Numbered from the stretch's first letter, positions 7,679-18,800 are shown. The stretch: 64,000 nt of DNA from Flavivirga abyssicola (GCF_030540775.2 NZ_CP141266.1:1103001-1167000), one strand, 5' to 3'. Program-made: numbers and translations. Notes: a model not told the origin generated them from the sequence alone.

Positions 7679-10600
7679 TTAAAATTCTAAAATAATACCA
7701 GACGTTATTGTTTTAGATAATGGAGACCTACTATTGGCAACACCGTTAAATGATTGTTCTGGATCAATTCCTTTATGGGATTGCCAGGTTAAGATATTAT
7801 CTGCTTGTAAAAACAACCTTAACTTGCTTAATCCTACTCTTTCAATTACTGATTGCGGAAGATTGTAACCAAATGTTAAACTTTTCAATCTTACATAATC
7901 ATTTTTAAACAAGAAGCGTGTTGAACGGGAAGCATGATCATTGTTATTAGCTAATAATAATGGAAAATTGCTAATATCTCCGGGGTTTTGCCATGCATCA
8001 AAATTATCTGGATGGGCACTAGCTCCCGGGTTTTGGAAAGGGTTTATTAGTGATGAATAGTCTGAATCTAATAAATAAGCTCCAAAGCTAAAATTGAACA
8101 ATACATTCAAATCAAACTGTTTGTATCTAATAAAGGAAGTAAACCCGCCTTCTATATCTGGCAAAGAAGATTTCCCAGTATCATATCGAGTGGCCCTAGT
8201 ATCAGGATCCGAACTGTAATCCTTTGTTGTGACCCTATCAATTACATTACCTTCATCATCTAATACATCTCTATACCACATACCTTTACCATCGGCAGGG
8301 TCTACACCAGCCCATTCTGGGATAAAGAAATCGAAAATAGAGCCGCCAACTCTGTAACGTTTAGACCCATTTATAATTTGATCTTGTGATAACTTAGTCC
8401 ACTCGTTCTTATTTAGTGCCACGTTAATACCCGTAGTCCATGTAAAATCTTCTGTATTGAAATTAATAGAGCGTAACGATGCTTCCCATCCAAAGTTTTT
8501 AATAGACCCAATATTTGTTACAATTTTATTTACACCTAAAGATCGTGGTAATGGTTTATCTAAAATTAAATCTACAGACTCTTTATTATAGTATTCTAAA
8601 GTACCTGATATGGCTCCATTAAATAATTCGAAGTCTGCCCCAATATTTAAAGATTCTATTTTTTCCCATCTTAAATTCACATCGGCTACACCTTCAGGCA
8701 AAATACCTGGGTTACCTTCATTAACAAAACCTGTTTGAAAAACAGATTGATAAGGAAAAAGGTTTGCGGTTCTATTGTTTCCCAGTTCACCATAAGACCC
8801 TCTAAGTTTTAAATATGTAAGGACATTGCTTTCACTTAAAAAATGCTCTTTAGAAACAATCCAGCTCATACCTCCTGCTAAGAAATTACCCCACCTTGTG
8901 TCTTCATGAAAACGGGTAGATCCATCTCTTCTTATTGAAAACTCTCCAAAATACTTTTCATTAAAATTATAGCTAAGTCGACCTAGATAACTATTAATTC
9001 TTTCCGTAATAACATTACCTCCAACGCTTTCTGGTGTCGTACTGCTATCTAAGTTATCTACTCCTGGCAAAAATCCAGTACCTTGAGATAATAAATCATC
9101 TTGGGTATTTGTATAGGCTTCTGTAATAGCATCAATTGATACATGGTGATTTCCGAAGCTCTTTTTATAGTTTAAAGATTGAATCGCATTTAGAGTTGTT
9201 GTTAAATCTCGATCTTGCGATACACGCCCTTGTACATTAGCTGCAGCACCTGTCTTATCATCATCAAAACTAAAAGAATCGAACAGATAATTCTCATAAC
9301 TCAATCGCGTTTTGAATGTTAAACCTTCAAAAAGATTTACTTCTGCAAAAACATTGGCTAAATAATTAGTTCTTACTCTTCTTTCTTTCCCTAAAGTTAA
9401 AGTTGCCAAAATATTATCATCGTTAAAAACTGGTCTTGTACTATTTACTGCTTGACCAGTAACGAGTCCATTTCCTAAATCGAAAATTCGATCTCCGGCA
9501 TTATCTCTAATTAAATTTCCATTAGCATCACGTAAGTATATGGGATAAATACTTGACACCCCATAAATCCATGAAATTGCTTGTGTTGTACTGTCACTTG
9601 TTTGATCTGGGTTATTTGAACTAGAGCGTGAAAAACTAGAATTAAGACCTATCTTAAACCAATCATTTATCTGAGTTTCTAAATTTAATCTTGTAGCTAC
9701 TCTCTCAAAATCTGAAGGTCTTACCGGACCATCTTCATTCAAATAATCAAAAGACATAAAGTATCTTGTTTTATTGCTACCTCCAGAGACACCAATGTTA
9801 TGATTTACTCTAAGATAATCTTCTCTAATTATTTCATTTTCCCAGTTAGAATTCCATAATAGATTTGCATTTGCTACCAAATTACCATTAGTATCTATTG
9901 GGTTTCCAACACTATATGGATTATATCCTAAATAATCAACCAAACCATTTGTTGCGTTTTGAGCTGCATCGGTAGCAGTTTGACCATTTTCATATTGATT
10001 TGTATTCTTCAAAGCTTGCCAAGTTAGCTTTAAATAATCTTCTGGTTCAGTTAAATTGTGAACTCCTACAGCTGGGTTAGACAGCCCTATCTGTGACCTT
10101 AATGTCACTTTTGGAGCTGAGCCAATGTATCCTTTTTTAGTTGTAATTAATATCACTCCCCCAGAAGCTCTTGAACCATATAAAGCTGAAGAAGAGGCAT
10201 CTTTTAATACTGAGACTGACTCTATCTGATCCTGACTTATCGTATTAAGACTACCATTAAATGGCGCACCATCTACAACAATGAGTGGCCCCCTGGCTAA
10301 ACTTTCACTTGATATTCCTCTAATTCTAATCGTTGGATTACTCCCTGGTTGACCACCTGCTGTTAATAAACTTACTCCGGGTACAGTACCTTGTAATGCT
10401 CTTAATGGAGAGGTTACTTGTTGCGTTTCAATTGTAGTACTTGAAACAACTCCTACCGACCCTACTATAGATTCTCTTGTTTGTGAACCATATGCCACCA
10501 CAATAACTTCTTCAAGAGCCGTTGTATCGTCCTGCATAGTAACATTAATGGTGTTTGACGCACCTACTATGATCTCCTGATTTATATAGCCAATAAAACT

Positions 10601-10819
10601 AAATACCAGAATGTCTCCTTGATTAACCTGAATTGAATAATTCCCATCGAAATCTGTTGAACTTCCATTAATGGAGTTTTTAATCAAAATTGTTGCTCCT
10701 GGTAGTGGTAAATTGTTTTTATCCACAACTCGTCCAGAAACCATTTTTTCTTGTGCAAAAGATGATAACATACCAATCATCAAGAACACTAGAATTAAAT
10801 AGTAGTTTCTTACTTTCAT
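7679..10819 (-). CDS. SusC/RagA family TonB-linked outer membrane transporter
   Basis: A 1046-residue TonB-dependent transporter. It has a signal peptide (about 1-22, ending SSFAQ), then a carboxypeptidase-D-like regulatory domain (about 25-95, VSGRVVDKNNLPLPGATI, STDFDGNYSI, VFSFIGY). A TonB-box-like EEVIVVAYG lies at about 103-111. The plug carries IRIRGISS, PLIVVDGAP and VLKDASSSALYGSRASGGV, followed by a C-terminal beta-barrel ending in the aromatic F of IILEF. It imports ligand across the outer membrane with SusD. Its 263-nt upstream region contains a structured leader shared with the second susC. Confidence 0.95.
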   Translation of the reverse strand: MKVRNYYLILVFLMIGMLSSFAQEKMVSGRVVDKNNLPLPGATILIKNSINGSSTDFDGNYSIQVNQGDILVFSFIGYINQEIIVGASNTINVTMQDDTTALEEVIVVAYGSQTRESIVGSVGVVSSTTIETQQVTSPLRALQGTVPGVSLLTAGGQPGSNPTIRIRGISSESLARGPLIVVDGAPFNGSLNTISQDQIESVSVLKDASSSALYGSRASGGVILITTKKGYIGSAPKVTLRSQIGLSNPAVGVHNLTEPEDYLKLTWQALKNTNQYENGQTATDAAQNATNGLVDYLGYNPYSVGNPIDTNGNLVANANLLWNSNWENEIIREDYLRVNHNIGVSGGSNKTRYFMSFDYLNEDGPVRPSDFERVATRLNLETQINDWFKIGLNSSFSRSSSNNPDQTSDSTTQAISWIYGVSSIYPIYLRDANGNLIRDNAGDRIFDLGNGLVTGQAVNSTRPVFNDDNILATLTLGKERRVRTNYLANVFAEVNLFEGLTFKTRLSYENYLFDSFSFDDDKTGAAANVQGRVSQDRDLTTTLNAIQSLNYKKSFGNHHVSIDAITEAYTNTQDDLLSQGTGFLPGVDNLDSSTTPESVGGNVITERINSYLGRLSYNFNEKYFGEFSIRRDGSTRFHEDTRWGNFLAGGMSWIVSKEHFLSESNVLTYLKLRGSYGELGNNRTANLFPYQSVFQTGFVNEGNPGILPEGVADVNLRWEKIESLNIGADFELFNGAISGTLEYYNKESVDLILDKPLPRSLGVNKIVTNIGSIKNFGWEASLRSINFNTEDFTWTTGINVALNKNEWTKLSQDQIINGSKRYRVGGSIFDFFIPEWAGVDPADGKGMWYRDVLDDEGNVIDRVTTKDYSSDPDTRATRYDTGKSSLPDIEGGFTSFIRYKQFDLNVLFNFSFGAYLLDSDYSSLINPFQNPGASAHPDNFDAWQNPGDISNFPLLLANNNDHASRSTRFLFKNDYVRLKSLTFGYNLPQSVIERVGLSKLRLFLQADNILTWQSHKGIDPEQSFNGVANSRSPLSKTITSGIILEF

Positions 10820-10835
10820 AAAATTAAATGTTTAT

Positions 10836-11003
10836 TTGAATTAGTCAAGCAGATTGAAAAAAGGCAGGTAGTAAAGATGTTTTTTAAGTGACTAATTCAA
10901 AAAATTATACTTTACTATGGAATTAAAGCTTAGAAGAATCTAAAATGTTTGATAAGTAAAGTTCTATTACTGTCCTGCCTTGTTTGCAATTGCAGGAGTA
11001 AAA
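10836..11003 (-). promoter_or_regulatory. Structured 5' leader of the first susC (candidate switch RNA)
   Basis: Read in the sense direction, the elements come in this order. Arm a1 is TTACTCCTGC (11001-10992). Arm a2 is AAGGCAGGACAGTAA (10981-10967). A nested hairpin pairs ACTTTACT (10962-10955) with AGTAAAGT (10916-10909). Arm B5' is TTGAATTAGTC (10900-10890), arm a3 is TTACTACCTGCCTT (10874-10861), and arm B3' is GACTAATTCAA (10846-10836). The susC ATG is at 10819. Arm a2 can pair with a1 (TTACT/AGTAA and CCTGC/GCAGG) or with a3 (AAGGCAGG/CCTGCCTT and AGTAA/TTACT). B5':B3' is a perfect 11-bp helix whose loop contains a3, so a2:a3 plus B makes a pseudoknot. A second copy with compensating changes lies at 19090-19250. 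An alternative is a DNA operator built from repeated TTACTnCCTGC elements. Confidence 0.6.
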
Positions 11004-11082
11004 AAAAGAATAAAGTTATTATTTGATGGTAACTCTTATAATACCTTACTTCACCGAAGATAATTTACCTTGAATTTACTTG

Positions 11083-12645
11083 TTATTTAACTTTTTTAAG
11101 CTGAGAATTTATAAACTCTGAAGGTGTTTGTGAAGTTTCTTTTTTAAATGCTTTATTGAAAGTAACTTTATTATTATACCCTACCTCATAAGCAATGTCT
11201 ATAATATTAAGGCTTCCATGAACATCTTCTTTAAAAATGCTTATGGCTTCTTTAATTCTAAATTTATTTATAAGCTCAAAAAAATTGATATTAAAATGTT
11301 CGTTAATTATTTGAGACGTATTATGCCTAGTTGTATTTAATCTTTGAGACAATACTTCAAGATTAATATTGTTTTCTTTATATATTTTTTCTTCAACAAA
11401 TAACTTAATTAAATTCTCTTTGAGTTCTTGTGATAACGCATTAGTAAGTCCTGATTTTTGATACTTCTCTAAACACATAACATCTTTTAATGCATAATCA
11501 TATTTAAAAATTTCTGGTTGCACATAGGCCATATAAGCAAGATAAATGACCATAGTAGACATAATACTAACCTGTATATAGTTGATGAAATATGGAAAAG
11601 AGAGCAATAATCCACTTACTGGCAAACCATAGATAATATAAGAAACTAGATAAATAATGTGTATTCTATAGATGGTCTTCTTCCATTTATTAATAGGTTG
11701 CTTTTTATCTTCTGAATTAATTTCTTTTTTACCACGACCATACTGAAGTCTTCCTATTAAAACAGCGTATATAACAAGTGATGCTACTTTTGAAAAGAAT
11801 ATTACATATCTGTTATAAATATCATACGAATCATTTAATTCCAACATGAGCTCGATTTTTTCATTACCGGAGAGTGAATACATCGGAAATAAAAACACAA
11901 TTAAAGCAAGTGTTGGCACAAAATGTAATAAATCTATTTTTCTAAATTTAAAATTATACGTAACACTCTTAAAATAGAAGTAAAGCAGCGGCCCGTATAA
12001 AAGCGCCACAGATGAGGTCATTAAATATGTATGTGGGGCTTTATACTGAATATTGGATATGTAAAGAACAAACTCTAGAATAAACATCGAATGCACCCCA
12101 ACAAAACCACTGATAAATAGTTTTGCATAGCGATTTGACTTTTTAGAAAAATTGATGATTACGGTGAAAAAAAAGCCAATTAAAGCAACGTATAGAAACA
12201 AAAATGTAAGCCAGTCTATTTGCAATAAATAAGTTTCGGACAATTCTTTATACTCTTCGGAATCTTTTATAACATCATACGCTCCATTATTTAAAATTGA
12301 AAAGTCTAGCGTATTATTAATATACTTTTTAGTAAAGATTAAAGCATCTTTGGGTTGATCTAAATCTGCATTTAAAATCGCTAAATTTTTAAATATTTTG
12401 ATTGAATCTGAATGCTTTTCAATTAAAGCGTCATTATAAAGCACTAATAGCTCTAACTGAGTCATATCATTACTGATATTTTTCTGCTTTATTAAACTAT
12501 CTAGTTGCACTAAAAATAGATCTGGAGCAACATGTATCTTTGAAGCTGCAACTAATTTGTTAGACATAACAAATAAGCATAAAACAAAAAGAAATATTCT
12601 TGAATTATAAGACATCAAATTGGTCGATTGAGAGTGGTTATACAA
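11083..12645 (-). CDS. Membrane-spanning AraC-family transcriptional regulator
   Basis: A 520-residue protein with an N-terminal signal or anchor, an extracytoplasmic region of about 110 residues, and a block of hydrophobic helices from about residue 140 to 370 (DWLTFLFLYVALIGFFF and others). It ends in a cytoplasmic AraC HTH pair (about 410-515: LEVLSQRLNTTRHNTSQII, then IIDIAYEVGYNNKVTFNKAF). This layout is a membrane-embedded sensor fused to an AraC output, common next to flavobacterial SusCD operons. The start could be 12645 or the ATG at 12615, and the latter puts MSYNSRIFLFVLCLF directly into a signal sequence. It reads toward the first susC, 263 nt away, which makes that operon its likely target. 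The sensed ligand is unknown. Confidence 0.85.
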   Translation of the reverse strand: MYNHSQSTNLMSYNSRIFLFVLCLFVMSNKLVAASKIHVAPDLFLVQLDSLIKQKNISNDMTQLELLVLYNDALIEKHSDSIKIFKNLAILNADLDQPKDALIFTKKYINNTLDFSILNNGAYDVIKDSEEYKELSETYLLQIDWLTFLFLYVALIGFFFTVIINFSKKSNRYAKLFISGFVGVHSMFILEFVLYISNIQYKAPHTYLMTSSVALLYGPLLYFYFKSVTYNFKFRKIDLLHFVPTLALIVFLFPMYSLSGNEKIELMLELNDSYDIYNRYVIFFSKVASLVIYAVLIGRLQYGRGKKEINSEDKKQPINKWKKTIYRIHIIYLVSYIIYGLPVSGLLLSFPYFINYIQVSIMSTMVIYLAYMAYVQPEIFKYDYALKDVMCLEKYQKSGLTNALSQELKENLIKLFVEEKIYKENNINLEVLSQRLNTTRHNTSQIINEHFNINFFELINKFRIKEAISIFKEDVHGSLNIIDIAYEVGYNNKVTFNKAFKKETSQTPSEFINSQLKKVK

Positions 12646-13097
12646 TGCTTTTTATCAGCAAAACTAACATACCATGAAATTATAAATAAAGCCGTCTATT
12701 ATTCTTAAAAAAAACTTAAAAAAGTAACTCCCGATAATAATATACCTCATATTACCTTATTTTGTGGCTTTTTTAACATAAAAACTATAAAATGCGAAAA
12801 GTTTTTTTGTAAATTTCTTTTTAAAATAATTGGGCTTTGTAGTTTATTTATCATTAAACACCTTCATCTTTTTCAAGATTATATTAACCTTCTAAAACAG
12901 TTAAAATATAATAACACCTCGTCACAAAATAATTCAAACATAACACATTTGATATGCCATAGAAAGCACTCTTAAAAAACGAGCATTAACGTCAATAATT
13001 ATCAAAACTGATTTTATTGTTAACACGCATATAATCCATTTTATCAAATTAAGATAATTAGTATTAATCTTAAAAAGATCTAAATCAAAATCAATGG
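12646..13097. other. Non-coding gap, AT-rich
   Basis: A very AT-rich stretch upstream of the AraC-type regulator (its promoter should lie here). I see no coding frame and no exact TAnnTTTG box that I would defend. Confidence 0.4.
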
Positions 13098-13231
13098 TAA
13101 AGACTGCCTAAAAAATGGTTAATCTTGTCATTCAGAGCAACGCGAAGAATCTTATTTAACTCATAACCAGAGTCATTTATTTTAAAGAGATTCTTCATTC
13201 TATTCAGAATGACACTTTTTAGGCAGTCTTT
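13098..13231. repeat. Large intergenic hairpin repeat, copy 2 (MITE-like)
   Basis: A perfect 16-nt outer inverted repeat, AAAGACTGCCTAAAAA (about 13099-13115) and TTTTTAGGCAGTCTTT (13216-13231), encloses imperfect inner arms. These read TGTCATTCAGAG... and ...CTATTCAGAATGACA, with GAAGAATCT paired to AGATTCTTC. The whole 134 bp can form one long hairpin. It contains no gene. It lies downstream of the second lipoprotein operon, which ends at 13271, so it may also act as that operon's terminator. Confidence 0.75.
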
Positions 13232-13270
13232 CACTAGTTTATTGATTAGCAGTTATTTTAAATAACTATA

Positions 13271-14164
13271 TTAATTTGGTGTTAGTTGAAGTGTAAATTG
13301 AATTCCAGCCAAACCACAACATGAGGTTGCCGTATATGTTAAGTCGAGCGTAATTACACCAGTATCTTGATCTAAACTAGTTCCTGCACCTTGCACCCAA
13401 GCAACTTGAGAACCAAATGGAATAGAATTCTCGGTTACAGTAATAGTCCCACAAACATCAGTAAACTCAAGAGCAATAGGGAAATCTGGTCCAAAAATAT
13501 CTGCAGTACCATCACTTAAATTATAGGTTCCTGCTGCAGGCTGCGTTATTGTAACGGGTTGAGGGCTTCTAAAATTACCTGCAATTGGAAGGTTTGATGC
13601 TATTACAGTACTTATATAATTACCTTCTAACATGGTGGGACAAGAAACTGGATAACTTATTTTTGCTGTAAATAATCCAGAATTACTAACTGTAGTACCG
13701 GTATTATCTGTTCCATCGTCATTTAACAGACTCAAAACACGACCATCTGACATGGTAAACCTGGTAGATACTGTTAAAACATCACCAAGTTGAAAATCAT
13801 TAGTGCTATTTAATTCTGCAAAGGCATCAATAACATCACTAGTGCTTAACGAAAAATCTCCAGGTAAGGTTACATTAGTAAATAATACACTTGTATACGT
13901 TGGTCCTGCCAACGTAGAATACGTAGCAATTATATCTGCAGAACTAGGAGTTCCTTGTGCTACCGACGCATTAAAAGCTAGATTTACTGCCGTACCATTC
14001 AATATTTTGGTAAGATCGAATATCTGGTCTGATGCTGCATCTTTAACGAAATTTGGAACAGCACCTGTTTCTAAAACAAGCGCTGAATCCCCACCATCAT
14101 TATCGCAAGAAAAACTAGCGATAATGATTGTAGTTATAAGTAATAAAAATTTTATGTTTTTCAT
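13271..14164 (-). CDS. Lipoprotein of the second SusCD operon
   Basis: A 297-residue lipoprotein (IIIASFSC, Cys about 20) rich in beta strands and small residues. It has no motif I can name, but the layout is two or three beta-sandwich segments: ALVLETGAVPNFV, then VLTVSTRFTMSDGRVLS, then a C-terminal domain from about residue 170 starting CPTMLEGNY and ending ACG-like CCGLAGIQFTLQLTPN. The CC pair near the end is notable. It follows the SusD-like gene by 12 nt and is the third gene of a susC-susD-lipoprotein operon. Its signal-peptide start (MKNIKF) matches the first six residues of the SusD gene upstream, a sign of shared or duplicated leader sequence. Confidence 0.65.
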   Translation of the reverse strand: MKNIKFLLLITTIIIASFSCDNDGGDSALVLETGAVPNFVKDAASDQIFDLTKILNGTAVNLAFNASVAQGTPSSADIIATYSTLAGPTYTSVLFTNVTLPGDFSLSTSDVIDAFAELNSTNDFQLGDVLTVSTRFTMSDGRVLSLLNDDGTDNTGTTVSNSGLFTAKISYPVSCPTMLEGNYISTVIASNLPIAGNFRSPQPVTITQPAAGTYNLSDGTADIFGPDFPIALEFTDVCGTITVTENSIPFGSQVAWVQGAGTSLDQDTGVITLDLTYTATSCCGLAGIQFTLQLTPN

Positions 14165-14176
14165 TTTTTATGTTTT

Positions 14177-15871
14177 TTAATTATCCCAAAACACTCTATA
14201 AGTTGCTAACGTTTTTTGAGCTGGAGCATTTTCATTAAGATTCAACTCATTATCTGGCCAAAAGAATGTTCTATTAAATGGGTTATTTAACGCCGTATCC
14301 GTATCTAACAAAGGAAAACCGTCACCATTATCTAATTGATATTCATTTGTTCCATCAGGATCTGCCAATACGGGATACCCTGTTCTTCTATAATCATTAT
14401 ATTGATCCATCTGATCGCCATAAGTAGCTACCCATTTTTGGGTCATGATTATTTCTAACTGTTTATCTGCGCTTGCAGCAGCAAATTCCGCATCAATATT
14501 AGCTATGAAATCTGTAACTGCAGTAGAGCCGCTTAAAACAGGAACAGTTTGAGTTGTTCCAGTACCTGCTACCACTTGATCTACCTTAGCAAAACTTGCA
14601 GTAACAGCTTCGGTTAGCTTAGCAGCTGGGTCACCAGCAATTAATCCAACTTGCATTAACTCGGCCTCGATGTATAAAAACTCATCGTAGGTAAGTATTC
14701 TCCTTGGTGCTACTCCAGTACCACTAGCTACGGTTCTAGCAAAACCTAAACCATCATCATATCTACCACCACAAGGGAAAATCCCAGGAAAAGTAGCATC
14801 ATTAGCAACAGCTCCATCTCTCCAAGGGCCTACACTACTAAAACGGATTGTAAAGAAGCCTGTAGAAGCATCCCAATAATCGGCTCTAGGATCCCCAGAA
14901 ATAGGGTCTGATTGATCTCTGGGAAACTGTCCTGCTGTTAGTTGGTTAGCCCAATAATATGGTATTCTGGGATCTTTATTGTTAGTATGAATATTAGGAT
15001 TCATTCCCATTAAAATTTCATAGAACCAAGGACTAATGTAATGATCTACTTGAGCGCCACCATAAGCAGCTTGGAATAGCTGATTGCGTTCGTCTTGTGG
15101 TGACACTGTAGCGGTATGAGTAAATTGAAAATCATCTGCATTTGTGGTGAAGAAATTGTTTTCCGCTACCAATGCATCCAATACCGATTGACTAAACAAA
15201 GGAGAAGATGATAAGCGTATTTGGTTTAATAATTTTAACTTAAGCGTATTAGCAAACTTAATCCATTGAGCGGCTGAACCTGCATAATAAAAATCGTCTG
15301 CTCCAGGAAGCAAACCTGCTGGATTACTTAAATTTGTCTTAGCACTGTCAATTAAATCAAAAACGGCTTGATATACTGATTCTGAACTATCAAAAACTGG
15401 ACTAACAGTACCTTCTATTAATAAGGTAGCTTCAGTATAAGGAACATCTCCCCATAAATCTACAGCAACCGACATCATATAGGCTTTTAATAATTCGCCT
15501 ATCCCTTTATAAACTGTTGCTCCTTCTGCATCAGACTGAGAGATTAACGTTTCTAAATCTGTTAAAGTTAAATAAACATTATTCCAATCATTATTAAGAA
15601 CTATATTATCTGCTTTTGTTCCATATTGATCTTGTTCACTTCTTGAAACGCCTTGATGTGTTTGTGTTCCAAGAACTTCACCACTGAAATTATTCCAATC
15701 GGCAAGTAGCGCTACTGTTATTTCAATATTTGGTAACAATTGGTTAATTGGTGCTACTGTTGGGTTATCCGTATCAGTATCGACATCCAAATAGTTACTA
15801 CATCCAAAAAGGGATACAGTCACCATAAAGACTATTAATATGTGATACCTTTTAAATTTTATATTTTTCAT
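14177..15871 (-). CDS. SusD-like outer membrane lipoprotein (SusD-like_2 type)
   Basis: A 564-residue lipoprotein (VSLFGCSNYLDVDTDTDNPT, Cys about 24). The LDVDTDTDNPT opening, the WNNVYLTLTDLETL helices, GIGELLKAYMMSVAVDLWGDVPY and the late QKWVATYGDQMDQYNDYRRTGYP are typical of the SusD-like_2 branch rather than canonical SusD. It should cap the SusC encoded 10 nt upstream and capture an unknown ligand. No polysaccharide enzymes are next to it. This branch often accompanies non-glycan or peptide-type uptake systems, so carbohydrate specificity should not be assumed. Confidence 0.9.
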   Translation of the reverse strand: MKNIKFKRYHILIVFMVTVSLFGCSNYLDVDTDTDNPTVAPINQLLPNIEITVALLADWNNFSGEVLGTQTHQGVSRSEQDQYGTKADNIVLNNDWNNVYLTLTDLETLISQSDAEGATVYKGIGELLKAYMMSVAVDLWGDVPYTEATLLIEGTVSPVFDSSESVYQAVFDLIDSAKTNLSNPAGLLPGADDFYYAGSAAQWIKFANTLKLKLLNQIRLSSSPLFSQSVLDALVAENNFFTTNADDFQFTHTATVSPQDERNQLFQAAYGGAQVDHYISPWFYEILMGMNPNIHTNNKDPRIPYYWANQLTAGQFPRDQSDPISGDPRADYWDASTGFFTIRFSSVGPWRDGAVANDATFPGIFPCGGRYDDGLGFARTVASGTGVAPRRILTYDEFLYIEAELMQVGLIAGDPAAKLTEAVTASFAKVDQVVAGTGTTQTVPVLSGSTAVTDFIANIDAEFAAASADKQLEIIMTQKWVATYGDQMDQYNDYRRTGYPVLADPDGTNEYQLDNGDGFPLLDTDTALNNPFNRTFFWPDNELNLNENAPAQKTLATYRVFWDN

Positions 15872-15881
15872 TTTCTTTTAT

Positions 15882-18800
15882 TTAAAAAGTTAAGTTGATT
15901 TTAAATCCATAGCGTTTTGAAGTTGGCGCCGAAGAGTTTTCAATACCTTGAACTCTACCAGAACCGAAAGAAGTGACTTCAGGATCATAATTAGTATATC
16001 TTGGAACATTTGGTGCAAAATACCATAAATTGTTACCTACCGCACTAAATGAAACTTTGCCAAAGGGTGTCTTATCTAACCATTTTGATGGCACATCATA
16101 CGTTAAACTTAATTCTCTTAAACGATACACGGTACCATCAAAAACGGTTCCTTGGTCTGTTGAGTTTATCCCCCAAGTATTACTAGGCCCACCGCCTGTA
16201 AAATACAAATCGTTAGTATCAATCTGTGTTGTATTTGGTATTCTATTTCCACTCGAATCCAGTGTATAATTTCCATTTACATCGCCATAAAAACCTGGAA
16301 TAACATGTGTACGTTCTCTATCTTCAGTATCCCTGGTAACTCCTCTTCCTAAAAGAGATCCTATACTTATAGATTGTATATCGCCTCCTTCTCTCCAATC
16401 AATCTGAGCACGTAAGCTGAAGCTTTTATAGGTAAATGTATTGATAAAACCTATTTTAAAATCTGGAGTAGGATCACCAATAATGTCACTGACAGGGTCT
16501 TGAAATATCCATCCCGTAGACTGATCGATGATATAATTCCCTTCATCATCTCTAAGATGCTGTGACCCAAAAAAGACACCAAAAGGTTGGCCTTTAATAG
16601 CATATGCAATTTGGTTACCGTCTAACCTAATTCTTTCAAGACCTTCTACCAATTCGGTTACCTCATTGGTGTTTTTTGTGAATGTGGTAAATATATTCCA
16701 TGTGAAATTATCTGTTTGAATAGGTACCAATGTTAATCCAATTTCTACACCTGTATTTGTCATTTCACCAATATTGGTATTAAATGATGTAAATCCACTA
16801 GAACGTGGTACAGATACAGGGGAAATTAAATCGGTTGTTGTTTTTTTATACCATGTAAAATCAACAGCTACGCGTCTTTTAAAAAATTCTAAGTCGGCTC
16901 CAATTTCAATTTCGTCTGTAAATTCCGGAGTAATTTCTTGATCACCTAGACCTACTCTATTTCCAACTACAGGAATTGCTGCAAAAGGAACTCCTAATGC
17001 AAATGTTGTATTTAAAAACTCAGCAGCGGCATCATTACCAACAGACGCCCAACCTCCTCTTAGTTTAGCAAATGTTAGCACATTACTATCTAATTTAAAC
17101 GCTTCAGTAACAATTAATGACAAACTGGCTGATGGGTAAAAGTAAGACCTGTTATCTAACGGTAACGTAGAAGACCAATCATTTCTTCCTGTTCCATTTA
17201 AAAACAGAAAATCTTTGTATGATAATGTTAAATCTGCAAAGACTCCAACATTACGTTTTCTTTCATAAGAATCGTCTAAATTAGATGTTGTAATGGTATT
17301 CGCAAGTGTGTAAATATTTGGAGAAATAAATGTGGTTCCTAAATTCGCATCTCGTTTAAAAGTATTTTGATAGGTATTTAATCCAGCTATAGCAGATAAA
17401 CCAATATCATCTGTTAAATCGTAATTAAAATTCAATAAAAGAGTAGATTCAAGATCCTCATTAACAGCACTATCTGTTATAAGTGTTCCGCCTGTTAAAG
17501 CTGAAGCTATAGAGGCTGGATGCCTAATCTCTCTTCTATTTAAATTATATTTATTGTAACCTACTCTAAACGATGCTGAAATATGATCGTTAATTGGTAC
17601 TCCAATATTTAAATTTGTAACGACTCTATTCGTATTGGTTATAATTTGATCATTTTTCCATGACCAAAGCGGGTGATCCCATCCTGTATTCGGAATAACA
17701 GAACCTCCAGTAGTTGGATTAGTAAAAGGAATCGATAAATCCCAAGCACGTCCTAACCATAATGATCTTGCAAAAGAAGATGACGACCCAGCAAACTGCT
17801 GATTACCAAAAAAACCTCCTACCTGATCTGTATCTGAATAAGCAACAGAACCTCCAACGGTTATGTTATTTGGAAGTTTAAAATTACCCCCAGCAGAAAA
17901 AGACGTTCTTTCATAAGTATTAAAAGGCATGTAACCTTTTTGTTGTAAATCTGAAAGCGTTACACTAAAACTTCCTTTTTCGCTGCTAGAAGAGGCTGTT
18001 ACTGAGTTATCTAAAACAACTCCCGTTTCAAATAAATCTTCAACATTATTTGGTTGTGCCTCGTAAGGTAGCGTTTCTATTAAACCAGGTCCATAAACAT
18101 CTGGAAAAGCTGTTACCCAGCTATTCCAAACAGGAATAGTTTCTAAAGTGTCAAAAGCTGGTCCCCATGACCCATTAGAACCTGCATTAAATTTAAATTG
18201 TGTTCCTTGTCCATACTTGTTCTGATAGTCTGGTAAGTTTGCAATTTTTTCAAAATACGTTCCACTACTAATATTAACACTTAATTTATTATTTGCATCT
18301 TTATTAAGTGATGAACCGGATTTTGTAGTTATAACAATAACACCATTTGTTGCTCTAGAACCATATAATGCTGCTGCAGCCGTACTTTTTAATACCGTTA
18401 CGGTTTCTATATTATTAGGATCTAAACTGGAAATACCAGACTCATATCCTCCACCTCCAGTGCTAAACCCGCTTGGTGGTTGTAATTCTACTGTTGAAAC
18501 TTGTCGGTTGTCGTAAGCAATACCATCAACAATAAACAACGGTTGACTGGCTCCACCTATAGTTGTTTGCCCCCTAATACTAATTTGGTTTGAAGCTCCT
18601 GCAACACCATTAGAGAAATTCACATTAACACCAGCAACTTTTCCTGATAGGGATCTTAATAAATCTGGCTCTGAGTTTTCAATAACTTCCTTAGATTCTA
18701 CCTGACTTACAGCGTATCCTAAGTTTTTAGCATTCCTTTTAATACCAAAAGCAGTTACTACCACCTCTTCTAGTGTTGTTGCGTCCTGTTCCAATGTCAC

